Shown here: piece after piece, positions 1 to 8,411 of the stretch | Layout of the letters: each line of letters opens with the position of its first letter | Numbering within the stretch: position 1 is the stretch's first letter | Source: Nocardioides cavernaquae | Lineage (GTDB): Bacteria > Actinomycetota > Actinomycetes > Propionibacteriales > Nocardioidaceae | NCBI RefSeq assembly: GCF_003600895.1 | Contig: NZ_QYRP01000002.1 | Coordinates: 1-64,000, forward strand | Direction: 5' to 3' | Length of the DNA stretch: 64,000 bases | Made by a program: the position numbers and the translations under genes | Notes under the pieces: model-generated | Database searches by the model: none | What the model was told of the DNA's origin: nothing | What the model saw: the letters and a program-made list of their open reading frames with translations, nothing else

Positions 1-96
1 GCTCCCCCGCGACCCGGTCCCCGCGGGCCCTGGGACGGGCCATCGGCGGAGGCTCTGCCCGGAGACCGGGCGGGGCGGCGCGGTGCGGGTCGACAC
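1..96 (-). CDS. ftsI: Penicillin-binding protein FtsI, N-terminal fragment (runs off left edge)
   Basis: Only about 32 codons lie in the window, so no catalytic domain is visible. The GTG at 96 is preceded by an AAGGA ribosome-binding site at suitable distance, and nearly every codon after it ends in G or C. The residues visible are a basic, Pro/Arg-rich N-terminal tail, as expected for the cytoplasmic tail before the single membrane segment of an actinobacterial FtsI/PbpB. Assignment rests mainly on position: the order mraZ, rsmH, ftsL, ftsI is conserved. An in-frame ATG at 150 is an alternative start but lacks the G/C-ending codons. FtsI is the septal transpeptidase that crosslinks peptidoglycan at division. 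Confidence 0.5.
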   Translation of the reverse strand, partial: MSTRTAPPRPVSGQSLRRWPVPGPAGTGSRGS

Positions 97-149
97 GTGA
101 GTCCTTCGGAAGGGTCGATGGGCCCAACAGGTCAGTTGCCGGAACTCCA

Positions 150-721
150 TTAGACCGGGCGCCACGGGTCGTTGCGGTCTGCCCGGAGGGCGTGTCGCCG
201 GTGTTCTGGGTGGTGTTCGTCGCGGTCTGCTTCGCCGCGGCATCGACCGGCTTGAGCTTCACGACCGTGCGCTCGGGAACGAGCGAGTCCGGGCGACGCG
301 GCGCCGGCGGGCGTACGTCGAGGGCCTGGGACGGCTCGCCACAGCTCGGGGTCAGCTTGTTGGTGCCGAGGTAGAGGAAGCGGGGGCAGGCCGGCACCAC
401 CATGCCGAGCTTCATCGCCCGCTCGCCGATGCGCTGCGGGTCGCGGAGCTCGTCGAGGTCCGCCTGGAGCGACTGCTCCTGCGAGCGGAGGTCCGCGGCC
501 TGCAGCTCGAGGTCCTCGGCGGTGAACGAGTTCTGCTGCATGGTCGTGTTGAACATCAGCAGACCGACGACGCCGGCCAGCAGGATCATGCTGACCAGCA
601 TCACGAAGGGCACCTTCGGTGCCCGCACCCGACTGCGCGGCACCACCCGCAGGCGGGCACGCTCGACGGCCTCCTCCGCAATCCTCTGGACGCGGATGCG
701 GGACTGCTGCGGGGTGCTCAC
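150..721 (-). CDS. ftsL: FtsL-like septum formation protein (3' end uncertain)
   Basis: A bitopic division protein of the FtsL type: a basic N-terminal tail, one membrane segment at about residues 37-57, then a Gln/Glu/Leu-rich heptad-like stretch (about 62-95) and a Pro/Thr-rich tail. FtsL normally pairs with FtsB/DivIC and recruits FtsW/FtsI. The GTG start at 721 overlaps the rsmH stop as GTGA, so the two are translationally coupled. Oddly, this frame has no stop before the left edge of the window: codons are strongly G/C-ending down to about 157, then the bias is lost, and a TAA lies at 150-152 in another frame. I give the end as 150 on the assumption of one indel near the 3' end. The alternative is a long overlap with ftsI. 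Confidence 0.6.
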
Positions 722-1677
722 GAGAGGGCTCCTTCACGGACGCGCTCGACGGCGCGGAGGCGAACGCTGGCGGCTCGGGGGTTTTCGGTCAGCTCGGGCT
801 CGACGGCCTTCTCGGCACCGCGCGTGCGGTTGACGAAGACCGGCTGACGGTCGGCGGGGACCACCGGCATGTCGTGGGGTACGTCGAGGCGGGTCACGGC
901 GGTGAAGGCCTGCTTCACCAGCCGGTCCTCGAGCGAGTGGTAGGACTCGACGACGACGCGGCCACCGACCGCCACCGCCTTGAGAGAGGCCGGGATGGCG
1001 CGACGCAGGACGTCGATCTCGTCGTTGACCTCGATGCGGAGCGCCTGGAAGGTGCGCTTGGCGGGGTGCCCGCCGGTGCGCCGCGCGGGCGCCGGGATCT
1101 CGGCGTACAGGAGCTCGACGAGGCGACCCGAGCGGGTCCACGGCTCCTTCTCGCGCTCGGCGACGATCGCGCGGGCGATCTTGCGCGCGAACTTCTCCTC
1201 GCCGTACCACTGCAGGATCCGGGCGATCTCCTCCACGGGGTACGTGTTCAGGATGTCCGCTGCGGTCATGCCCGTGCCGTCGTTCATACGCATGTCGAGC
1301 GGAGCGTCCTCGGCGTAGGCGAAGCCCCGCTCGCGGACGTCGAGCTGCATGGAGGAGACACCGAGGTCGAACAGGACGCCCTGCACGGACGGCAGTCCGA
1401 GGTCCGCGATCACGTCGAGGATCTCGTCGTACACCGCGTGGACGCCGGTGAACCGGTCACCGAAGGGAGCCAGGCGCTCCCCCGCCATCCGCAGCGCGTT
1501 GGGGTCGCGGTCGATGCCGATGACACGGGCGTTCGGGCACGCGCTCAGCACAGCCTCGCTGTGGCCGCCGAGGCCGAGCGTGCAGTCGACGAGCACGGAG
1601 CCGGGCTGCTCGAGGGAAGGCGCCAGCAGCGCGACGACCCGGTCGAGGAGGACGGGGACGTGGCGGGGAGAGGTCAT
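718..1677 (-). CDS. rsmH: 16S rRNA (cytosine(1402)-N(4))-methyltransferase RsmH (MraW)
   Basis: Transfers a methyl group from SAM to N4 of C1402 in the decoding centre of 16S rRNA. The 319-aa product starts [10 protein letters not shown], has the SAM loop [10 protein letters not shown] at residues 31-40, the acidic GIDRDPN motif near 54-60 and the family signature [11 protein letters not shown]. Its length is usual for the family. The ATG at 1677 begins the recognisable family homology; an open frame continues upstream to 2040 but is unrelated and is discarded. It follows the 48-aa gene by about 10 bases, and its stop overlaps the ftsL start, so it is the third gene of the mraZ operon. Confidence 0.95.
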   Translation of the reverse strand: MTSPRHVPVLLDRVVALLAPSLEQPGSVLVDCTLGLGGHSEAVLSACPNARVIGIDRDPNALRMAGERLAPFGDRFTGVHAVYDEILDVIADLGLPSVQGVLFDLGVSSMQLDVRERGFAYAEDAPLDMRMNDGTGMTAADILNTYPVEEIARILQWYGEEKFARKIARAIVAEREKEPWTRSGRLVELLYAEIPAPARRTGGHPAKRTFQALRIEVNDEIDVLRRAIPASLKAVAVGGRVVVESYHSLEDRLVKQAFTAVTRLDVPHDMPVVPADRQPVFVNRTRGAEKAVEPELTENPRAASVRLRAVERVREGALS

Positions 1678-1685
1678 GGTGCGGA

Positions 1686-1832
1686 CTACCCCTGCCCGCC
1701 GCTGGCGATGATCAGGAGCAACGCGAGGCTGCAGACGACTGACAAACCTGCCGAGAGCGCCATCACGGCCAGGACCTCGCGGGCCTGCTCGCGTACCCGC
1801 GGTGCGGGTGCGTCCGTGACGTTGGTGCTCAT
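1686..1832 (-). CDS. 48-aa single-pass membrane microprotein between mraZ and rsmH
   Basis: A short reading frame filling the otherwise unexplained space between mraZ and rsmH. It starts with ATG at 1832 behind an AAGGG ribosome-binding site and stops with TAG at 1686-1688. The 48 residues comprise a polar N-terminus ([20 protein letters not shown]) followed by one hydrophobic segment (about residues 20-43) and a GGQG end. Its position within the division operon, same strand and tight spacing on the rsmH side support translation. I do not recognise a named family. It may be a small divisome-associated membrane peptide, but that is inference from location only. Confidence 0.6.
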   Translation of the reverse strand: MSTNVTDAPAPRVREQAREVLAVMALSAGLSVVCSLALLLIIASGGQG

Positions 1833-2017
1833 CTCGACCCTTCAGGTGCGGGGCGACGAGTCGCCCCATGACGTGATGCCGATTCGCCGGACCAGGTCCC
1901 TGCCCACTCCCGTGGTGGGGGAAGTCGTCGCCTGGAACCGGGGAAGGTGCCCCAGGGGACGGACAGGAGTGGGCACGAGACCTCGTCCTGCGAATCAGCT
2001 TTGGTGTTGTTGGTGGA

Positions 2018-2446
2018 TCAGATCCCCGGGAAGACCTCATCCGAGAGCTCGGAGAACTTCTGCTCCTGCTCCTCGGAGTAGGTCGCCCAGGACGTCGGGT
2101 CCCAGATCTCGATCCGGTTCATCGCGCCGATCACCATGACGTCCTTCTCGAGGGACGCGTAGTCCCTCAGGACGGACGGGATGGAGATCCGGCCCTGCTT
2201 GTCGGGGATCTCCTGCGACGCGGCCGCGAACAGCATGCGGACGTAGTCACGAGCTCCCTTGTTGGTGACTGGCGCCTCGCGGAGCCGGTCGGTCATGCCT
2301 GCGAAGTCCGACATCGACCAGACGGTGAGGCAGCGCTCCTGACCACGAGTCACCACGAGCCCCTCCGCCAGCTGATCCCGGAACTTGGCCGGAAGGAAGA
2401 GACGCCCCTTGTCATCGAGCTTGGGGGTGTAGGTGCCGAAGAACAT
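2018..2446 (-). CDS. mraZ: Transcriptional regulator MraZ
   Basis: MraZ is a ring-forming DNA-binding protein that regulates the dcw division/cell-wall operon, including its own promoter. The 142-aa protein has the two SpoVT/AbrB-like half-domains of the family: the first with DDKGR at residues 11-15 and the second with DKQGR at 82-86, each followed by an IP or LP turn. Length is typical. It is the first gene of the minus-strand operon reading mraZ, microprotein, rsmH, ftsL, ftsI. A phased series of TGGAG repeats (2464-2510) lies just upstream of its ATG and is the expected operator. Confidence 0.97.
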   Translation of the reverse strand: MFFGTYTPKLDDKGRLFLPAKFRDQLAEGLVVTRGQERCLTVWSMSDFAGMTDRLREAPVTNKGARDYVRMLFAAASQEIPDKQGRISIPSVLRDYASLEKDVMVIGAMNRIEIWDPTSWATYSEEQEQKFSELSDEVFPGI

Positions 2447-2463
2447 CTCGCCGCACCCCTTTC

Positions 2464-2510
2464 CCCCACTCTTCCTCCACTGCGCTCCACTTTACTCCAC
2501 TACCCACCAC
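2464..2510 (-). promoter_or_regulatory. MraZ operator: 10-bp phased TGGAG repeats
   Basis: On the plus strand, TCCAC occurs at 2476-2480, 2486-2490 and 2496-2500, exactly 10 bp apart, flanked by the degenerate copies CCCAC and ACCAC (near 2465 and at 2506). Read on the minus strand this gives direct TGGAG-type repeats once per helical turn, about 20 to 60 bp upstream of mraZ. MraZ is known to bind tandem short G-rich repeats of this kind in its own promoter region. The phasing would place all copies on one face of the DNA. Confidence 0.85.
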
Positions 2511-2651
2511 CGTCAACCATCTGAGGCGCAATTTGCTCCCTTTTTCAGGGAGTAGCCGTTGCCGATGGAGCCGCACGGCGGGAGGTGTCGATTCGGACGC
2601 ACTTTTCGAAGCGCTCTCCGGCTCCCTTCGGCGCGGCGCTACGGTGGCCTC

Positions 2652-3626
2652 GTGGCAGTGGAGACAGGCGACCTCGAGACGCTCACGCGTGTCACGGGAC
2701 GGGTTCGCCAGAACATCGAGCGCGTGATCGAAGGCAAGCCCGACGTGGTCGGGACGGCACTCGTCGTGCTGCTCGCCGAGGGGCACTTGCTGATCGAGGA
2801 CGTGCCCGGCGTCGGCAAGACGATGCTCGCCAAGGCGCTGGCCCGTTCGATCGAGGGCAGCGTCAAGCGCATCCAGTTCACGCCCGACCTGCTCCCCTCC
2901 GACGTCACAGGGGTCAGCGTCTTCAACCCCGACACCCGGACCTTCGAGTTCCATCCGGGCGTTGTCTTCGCCAATGTCGTGGTGGGCGACGAGATCAACC
3001 GCGCCTCACCGAAGACGCAGTCCGCGCTGCTCGAGTGCATGGAGGAGCGCCAGGTCACCGTCGACGGCAACACCGTCGAGCTCGAGTCTCCGTTCCTCGT
3101 CATCGCCACCCAGAACCCGATCGAGATGGAGGGCACCTACGCCCTCCCCGAGGCGCAGCGCGACCGCTTCATGTGCCGGGTCTCGATGGGCTATCCCCCA
3201 CTCGCCGCCGAGCTCGCGATGCTCGACAGCCACACACGCCGCAACCCGCTCGACGACCTCGAGCCGGTCACCGACGCCGCCGAGCTCCGGAAGCTCGTGC
3301 ACATCGTCGGCTCGGTCCACGTCTCTGACGCCGTTGCCCGCTACGCCGTGGCCCTGACCACTGCCACACGCACCAGCCCCGACCTCGTGCTCGGCGCATC
3401 ACCCCGCGCGACACTCCACCTGGTCCGCGCGGCGAAGGCCCACGCCGCGCTGCAGGGGCGCTCCTTCGTCCTGCCCGACGACGTGCTCGACCTCGCACCC
3501 CTGGTGCTGACCCACCGCCTCATCCCCAACGTCGAGGCGTCGCTGTCCGGGCGCACTCCGGCGTCGATCCTGAGCGGCATCGTGTCCCGGGTTCCCGTCC
3601 CGGCCAGCAGCACCTCCCACGGCTGA
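2652..3626 (+). CDS. MoxR-family AAA+ ATPase
   Basis: A MoxR-type AAA+ chaperone of about 324 residues. Visible motifs are the Walker A PGVGKT at residues 52-57, the Walker B plus sensor stretch GDEINR at 112-117 and the sensor 1 sequence ATQNP. The GTG at 2652 is chosen because family homology begins there; upstream in-frame sequence is low-complexity Arg-rich. The gene heads an operon with a DUF58 protein (10 bp downstream) and a transglutaminase-like membrane protein. This trio is widespread, and MoxR is thought to act on partners with vWA-like or DUF58 domains, often in envelope maturation. The specific client here is unknown. Confidence 0.93.
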   Translation: MAVETGDLETLTRVTGRVRQNIERVIEGKPDVVGTALVVLLAEGHLLIEDVPGVGKTMLAKALARSIEGSVKRIQFTPDLLPSDVTGVSVFNPDTRTFEFHPGVVFANVVVGDEINRASPKTQSALLECMEERQVTVDGNTVELESPFLVIATQNPIEMEGTYALPEAQRDRFMCRVSMGYPPLAAELAMLDSHTRRNPLDDLEPVTDAAELRKLVHIVGSVHVSDAVARYAVALTTATRTSPDLVLGASPRATLHLVRAAKAHAALQGRSFVLPDDVLDLAPLVLTHRLIPNVEASLSGRTPASILSGIVSRVPVPASSTSHG

Positions 3627-3636
3627 GGGCAGCACC

Positions 3637-4881
3637 ATGCGCAGCGGGCTCGGCGCCCTCACGACTCGGGGTCGCACGCTCCTGGCCGGCGGGATCACCG
3701 CCCTGTTCTGTGGCATCGCCCTGGGCCAGGTCGCACTGAGCCGGGTGGGGCTGCTCCTCGTCGTACTTCCCGTGGCGAGCGCTGCGCTGATCGGCCTCAG
3801 TCGCTACCGGCTCTCGCTGGCCCGCGCCGTGGAGCCCCGACAGGTTGCCGCAGGCCAGTCGTCCCTCGTCACCCTCGAGATCAGCAATGCAGGGCGCGCC
3901 CTGCTCGGCACGGTGCGGCTGGAGGACCAGGTGCCGTGGGCGCTCGGCTCGCGCCCCCGCTTCGTGCTCGGCGGACTGACTCGCGCCTGGGAGCGCCGGG
4001 TGGACTACACGGTGCGGTCCGACGTGCGTGGGCGCTTCGTCCTCGGGCCGATGACCGCCCGCGTCACCGATCCGTTCGGGCTGGTGGAGCTCTCCCGGTC
4101 CTTCCAGACCCAGGCGGAGCTGATCGTGACGCCGACGGTCGTCCGCCTGCCGATGACGGGCCTGAGCGGAGCGTGGACCGGCGCCGGCGACAACCGGCCC
4201 CGCGCCTTCGCGAGCGGCAGCGCTGAGGACGTCACCGTTCGGGAGTACCGCCACGGCGATGCGCTCCGCCGCGTCCACTGGCGCAGCAGTGCCCGCACCG
4301 GCGAGCTGATGGTGCGCCGCGAGGAGCAGCCCTGGCAGTCGCGGGCCACGGTCTTGCTGGACAACCGGGTCTCCGCACACCGGGGCCACGGCGCCGCGTC
4401 GTCACTCGAGACGGCCGTCTCGATGGCAGCCTCGATCGTCACGCACCTGGCCGAGCGCGGCTTCACCGTCCGCCTGGTCACGGCCGACGGGGCGAACGCA
4501 GCCCGCAGCGATGCGTGGCACGAGCGGAGCTCCGGCCCGGACACGCGCCGGCTCCTCGAGGAGCTGGCCGTCGTGGACGGCGTACGCCGCGGGGTGCTGG
4601 AGACCAGCTGGGTCGCTGACACCGCGCGCACGGGGATGCTCATCGCCGTGCTCGGCGAGGTGACCGAGCACGACCGTGCAGCCCTGCACCGGATGGTCCA
4701 CCACTCCGAGTCTCCCCTCGCGATCGCGCTCGACGTCGACGGGTGGCTCGGCCGGCCGGCCGCCGACCCGGCACTGTCGCTACGCACCCTGGGCTGGCGG
4801 GCCGTTGCCGCAGGCCCCGGGGTCTCACTCCCGCAGCTCTGGCAGGACCTTGCCTCCGCACCCACCCGGCGCAGCTCATGA
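3637..4881 (+). CDS. DUF58 domain-containing membrane protein
   Basis: A 414-aa protein with two adjacent hydrophobic segments in the first 50 residues, a beta-rich middle region, and the DUF58 core seen in the stretch YRHGDALRRVHWRSSARTG near residue 205. DUF58 domains are related to vWA folds and are the usual partners of MoxR ATPases. It sits directly after moxR, and its TGA overlaps the ATG of the following transglutaminase gene, so the three are almost certainly one transcript. A role in envelope assembly together with MoxR is inferred from this conserved arrangement. Confidence 0.9.
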   Translation: MRSGLGALTTRGRTLLAGGITALFCGIALGQVALSRVGLLLVVLPVASAALIGLSRYRLSLARAVEPRQVAAGQSSLVTLEISNAGRALLGTVRLEDQVPWALGSRPRFVLGGLTRAWERRVDYTVRSDVRGRFVLGPMTARVTDPFGLVELSRSFQTQAELIVTPTVVRLPMTGLSGAWTGAGDNRPRAFASGSAEDVTVREYRHGDALRRVHWRSSARTGELMVRREEQPWQSRATVLLDNRVSAHRGHGAASSLETAVSMAASIVTHLAERGFTVRLVTADGANAARSDAWHERSSGPDTRRLLEELAVVDGVRRGVLETSWVADTARTGMLIAVLGEVTEHDRAALHRMVHHSESPLAIALDVDGWLGRPAADPALSLRTLGWRAVAAGPGVSLPQLWQDLASAPTRRSS

Positions 4882-7148
4882 GGCGTGCCGGAGCACAGCC
4901 GCTCCTGACCGCTCTCACCGCGCTCACCTCGTGGGTCATCCTCGTTGCGTGGGAACGGCTCAGCGAGCTGCCGGGCGACCTGCTCGGACAGGTCTTCATC
5001 GGCATCGCCCTCATCGCCGCCACCGGCGCCCTGCTCCGCCTCGCCTCCCTGTCCTGGCTCGTGGTGCTCAGCGGCCAGCTGCTGGTTGCGCTGCTCGTGG
5101 TCCATGGCTTCTGGGGCTCCGGCGGGTTGCCGACGCCGACCTCGGTCCGGGCTGCCGTCGAGGCGGTCGCAAGCGCCGTCGACTCCGCGGGCACCTACCG
5201 AGCGCCGGTCGGCGACGACGTTCCGACGATCCTCCCGCTGCTGCTGGGCGGTGCCCTGGCCGTCCACCTGGTCGTCGACCTGGTGGCCGTCACCCTCGGC
5301 CGCGTGGCGGTGGCCGGGCTGCCGTTGCTGATGGCCTACACGGTGCCGGTGAGCATCCTCGGGACCCCGACCGCCTGGCCCGCCTTCGTGATCGGCGGTG
5401 CGTGCTTCCTGGGAATGCTCTTCGCTGACGAGCGCGGCCGGCTCGAGCGGTGGGGCCGCCGGATCGAGACCGGCGACCGACCACGCGGCGGAGCGCTGAT
5501 CGGCGCCGCGGCGCTGACGGCGGCAGTCCTCGTCTCCGCAGTCCTTCCCAGCCAGCCCACGCTGACCCTTCCCGGGTTCGGCACCGGCAACTCCGGCCCG
5601 GTCCGGATCACCGACCCGATCGCCGACCTCAAGCGCGACCTCGTGCTCGGGGCGGACATCCCACTGCTCCGGGTGAAGGTGACCTCAGGGCCCAGCACCC
5701 CCGCCCCGTCCTACGTCCGGCTCACCGTGCTCGACGAGTTCGACGGGAAGTCATGGCGACCCGGCGACCACCCGCGGCCACAGAGCCAGTCGGCGACGGG
5801 CGAGATCCCGCTGCTCGGCCTTGACCCGAGCCAGCCCGGTGAGACCATCGGGTGGCAGGTGAGCGTCACCGAACGCCTCGCGTCCTCGTGGCTCCCGACC
5901 CCGCGCTACCTCCGCTCGATCGAAGCCGGCTCCGACTGGCGCTACGGCGCGGACACCCTCGACTTCCGCGCCGTCGACGACGTGACCACGGCTGGACTCT
6001 CCTATCCCCTGACCGAGTTCCGTCCCACCCTGACCGCCGACCAGCTCGCGGCGGCGGGTCCGGCGCCCGACCAGATCCAGGACGACTACACCCGGCTCCC
6101 GCGCGCCGCCGACAGCCTTCGCACCGTGGCGGAGCGGGAGACCCGGGGAGCGTCGACGGACTACGACCGCGGGGTGGCGTTGCAGCGGTTCTTCCAGTCG
6201 GAGTTCACCTACTCGACCCGGATCGCGCCCGGCAACGGGCTCGCCGCCCTGGAGCACTTCCTCAGCCCGGACGGCCGCGAGGGCTACTGCGAGCAGTTCG
6301 CTGCGGCAATGGCGGTGCTCGCCCGAGAGCTGGACATCCCTGCCCGCGTCTCCGTGGGGTTCCTGTCCGGCGACCGCACGACCACCGACACCTATGAGTT
6401 CAGCAGCCACGACCTGCACGCGTGGCCGGAGCTCTACATCGCAGGTGCCGGGTGGGTGATGTTCGAGCCGACGCCCACCTCGCACACCGTCGCCGTTCCC
6501 GGCTACACCCGCCCCACCGCGCAGCCGTCGAGCGGGCCCTCTGCGACTGCCACCCCGTCGACCGTTCGGCCGTCCATCTCGGCCGGCACGAAGCCACGCC
6601 CCGAGACCGGGTCGTCCGGGCAGGACACCTCCAGCGAGCTCCTCACGACCTGGCTTCCGGCAGTCGGCGTCGGCGCGTTCGCCCTGCTCCTGCTCGGAGC
6701 GCTGCCACGGGCACTGCGTCGCCGCCGCCGGGCCCGTCGGATGGCAGCAGCGACCCCCGAGGAGATGTGGGCCGAGCTCCGCGACACCGCTATCGACCTC
6801 GGCGTGCCGTGGCCCGAGGAACGGTCACCCCGCGCCACTGGTCTCGCGCTCGCCGGCACCGTCAACTCGGTGCCCGAAGCCCCGGCCGCGCTGCGACGAC
6901 TGGTGACCACGCTCGAGACCGCGCGCTACGCGCCGGCCGGGGAGCAGCCACCGCTCGACGACCAGCTCGCCGTGGACACCGAAACCTGCCTCGAGGCGTT
7001 GCGCGACGGCGCATCGCCGGCAGCACAACGCCGGGCTCGCTGGTGGCCACGCTCACTGCACCGGCGTACGACGCGCAGCGGCGCACGCGTCAGGCAGGAA
7101 CATGCTTCGGGCGTGGTCGATCAACTCGACCCGCCGGCAGACGCCTGA
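4878..7148 (+). CDS. Transglutaminase-like (TgpA-type) integral membrane protein
   Basis: A 756-aa protein. The N-terminal third carries several hydrophobic segments, then an extracytoplasmic region contains the transglutaminase core: catalytic Cys471 in GYCEQFA and His514 in DLHAWPELYI, followed by the acidic FEPTP motif that completes the triad. A Ser/Thr/Pro-rich linker leads to a further membrane segment (about 595-615) and a cytoplasmic tail resembling DUF4129. The start at 4878 overlaps the DUF58 stop (ATGA). In Pseudomonas, TgpA of the same architecture is essential. The substrate here is unknown; crosslinking or cleaving a cell-envelope component is plausible. Confidence 0.9.
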   Translation: MRRAGAQPLLTALTALTSWVILVAWERLSELPGDLLGQVFIGIALIAATGALLRLASLSWLVVLSGQLLVALLVVHGFWGSGGLPTPTSVRAAVEAVASAVDSAGTYRAPVGDDVPTILPLLLGGALAVHLVVDLVAVTLGRVAVAGLPLLMAYTVPVSILGTPTAWPAFVIGGACFLGMLFADERGRLERWGRRIETGDRPRGGALIGAAALTAAVLVSAVLPSQPTLTLPGFGTGNSGPVRITDPIADLKRDLVLGADIPLLRVKVTSGPSTPAPSYVRLTVLDEFDGKSWRPGDHPRPQSQSATGEIPLLGLDPSQPGETIGWQVSVTERLASSWLPTPRYLRSIEAGSDWRYGADTLDFRAVDDVTTAGLSYPLTEFRPTLTADQLAAAGPAPDQIQDDYTRLPRAADSLRTVAERETRGASTDYDRGVALQRFFQSEFTYSTRIAPGNGLAALEHFLSPDGREGYCEQFAAAMAVLARELDIPARVSVGFLSGDRTTTDTYEFSSHDLHAWPELYIAGAGWVMFEPTPTSHTVAVPGYTRPTAQPSSGPSATATPSTVRPSISAGTKPRPETGSSGQDTSSELLTTWLPAVGVGAFALLLLGALPRALRRRRRARRMAAATPEEMWAELRDTAIDLGVPWPEERSPRATGLALAGTVNSVPEAPAALRRLVTTLETARYAPAGEQPPLDDQLAVDTETCLEALRDGASPAAQRRARWWPRSLHRRTTRSGARVRQEHASGVVDQLDPPADA

Positions 7149-7169
7149 GGAGACGGCGCCTGAGGAGAC

Positions 7170-7511
7170 TCAGTCCTCGTGGCGGTGGCGCCAGCGGTCC
7201 ATGCGGTCGTGGAGCGAACCCTGGTCATGCGCCGACGGGGTCGGGCGGGCGCGCAGCGCAGAGAGCGCATAGGTCGCGCTGAGCAGCATGACCACAAAGC
7301 CCAGGACAGCAACCGGGATGAGCTCGGTCACCGCCCCCGTCATCAGCAGGGCGACTCCACCGAGGAACGCGACCCCGGCCAGCAGTGCACGCTGACGAGC
7401 GGCCCGACGAAACGAGCTGCCACGCAAGGTGGACGCAAACTTCGGGTCCTCTTCGGTGAGTGCGCGCTCCATCTGCTCGAGCAGGCGAAGCTCCTCCTCC
7501 GACAGTGGCAT
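7170..7511 (-). CDS. DUF3040 domain-containing small membrane protein
   Basis: A 113-aa protein beginning MPLSEEELRLLEQMERAL, the diagnostic opening of DUF3040 proteins, followed by an acidic/aromatic patch, a basic stretch and two hydrophobic segments (about residues 40-80) with little loop between them. The C-terminus is charged. DUF3040 proteins are common in actinobacteria and their function is not known. A homologue sits in the same neighbourhood in mycobacteria (Rv2169c, from memory). The gene converges on the transglutaminase operon. An upstream GGAGGAG stretch just before 7511 is a strong ribosome-binding site and supports the start. Confidence 0.9.
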   Translation of the reverse strand: MPLSEEELRLLEQMERALTEEDPKFASTLRGSSFRRAARQRALLAGVAFLGGVALLMTGAVTELIPVAVLGFVVMLLSATYALSALRARPTPSAHDQGSLHDRMDRWRHRHED

Positions 7512-7615
7512 GGCTCCTCCTCACCTGGGCCGCACGGATGATCTGCCATCAGTCTAGGCAGCCGTTCTCGCCGGTGGTAGCCGCCGGTCCGGAAATTTCG
7601 TGAATGTCTCGCGAA

Positions 7616-8386
7616 TCAGTGCGTTGCGAGCACGTGGATCTGTGTTGCCAGAGGCAGGTACTCCGGTCTTTCGGCGACCGCTTGCTCGAGCTCGAGGAGC
7701 GCGTCAGCTGCCCCGACCTCGGCGTCGAGGACGGCGCCAGGAACCAGATCGGTGAAGACCCGCACCGCATGCTGAGCGGTCACCGCGAACCCAGCCGCGT
7801 CGAGCAGCGCGACGATCTCGGCAGCCGTCCAGCGGCGCCCGGTGCCACGCCCTCGCGCCGGCACCTCACCCGGACCACCGTCGAGGAGGGTCAGCGCCTG
7901 GCCGAAGTGGCCGGCCATCGCGCGGGCCAGGACGGCCGCATGGCGCTGCGCGACGAGCAGGCTGAGCGTGCCGCCCGGTCGCAGGACGGTGGCGATGGTC
8001 GCCAACGCGGCAGCCGGGTCATCGCTGACCTCCAGCACCCCGTGGCACAGCACGACATCGACACTGGCGCCCGGCACGAGCTCCAGCAACGTGGAGAGGT
8101 CGCCCTGCTGGGCAGTCACCCGCTCCGCAACGCCTTGCTCCTGCGCGCGTCGGCCAAGTGCGGCCAAGGCGTCCGGGCTCGGGTCGACCACGCGAACGTG
8201 ATGCCCCAGCTCGGCGACCCGGACAGCGAAGCCACCCGTGCCACCGCCGATGTCGAGCACCGTTGCTCCGGGCTGGCCTGCCAGAACGGCGTCGAGAGCG
8301 TTCCACACCACTGTCGTGCGTGCGGCCGCACGGCGTTCGCCGGGTCGCTCGCGCTCGCTGCCTGCCACTCCACCGGTGCCTGCCAT
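7616..8386 (-). CDS. SAM-dependent class I methyltransferase
   Basis: A 256-aa Rossmann-fold methyltransferase. The SAM-binding glycine loop VLDIGGGTGG lies at about residues 43-52 and is followed by the acidic VVDPSPDAL motif, with a PGASVDVVLCHGVLE motif-IV region later. The acceptor substrate cannot be told from sequence; the form resembles UbiE/small-molecule methyltransferases. Start chosen as the ATG at 8386; a GTG three codons upstream is equally in frame. It is followed on the same strand by DUF3040 with a gap of about 100 bp. Confidence 0.85.
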   Translation of the reverse strand: MAGTGGVAGSERERPGERRAAARTTVVWNALDAVLAGQPGATVLDIGGGTGGFAVRVAELGHHVRVVDPSPDALAALGRRAQEQGVAERVTAQQGDLSTLLELVPGASVDVVLCHGVLEVSDDPAAALATIATVLRPGGTLSLLVAQRHAAVLARAMAGHFGQALTLLDGGPGEVPARGRGTGRRWTAAEIVALLDAAGFAVTAQHAVRVFTDLVPGAVLDAEVGAADALLELEQAVAERPEYLPLATQIHVLATH

Positions 8387-8411
8387 GGATCCCACCCTAG
8401 TAGGACAGAGA

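Noticed and set aside
1678-2040. Extended N-terminus for RsmH reaching 2040
   Set aside because: Family homology starts at MTSPRH (1677). The upstream codons are Pro/Arg-rich and overlap the 48-aa microprotein frame.
619-2139. A 506-codon open frame on the plus strand opposite rsmH
   Set aside because: It mirrors the real minus-strand gene; it is low-complexity, rich in Arg, Asp and Gly, and has no family signature or ribosome-binding site. High GC content gives such antisense frames throughout the window.
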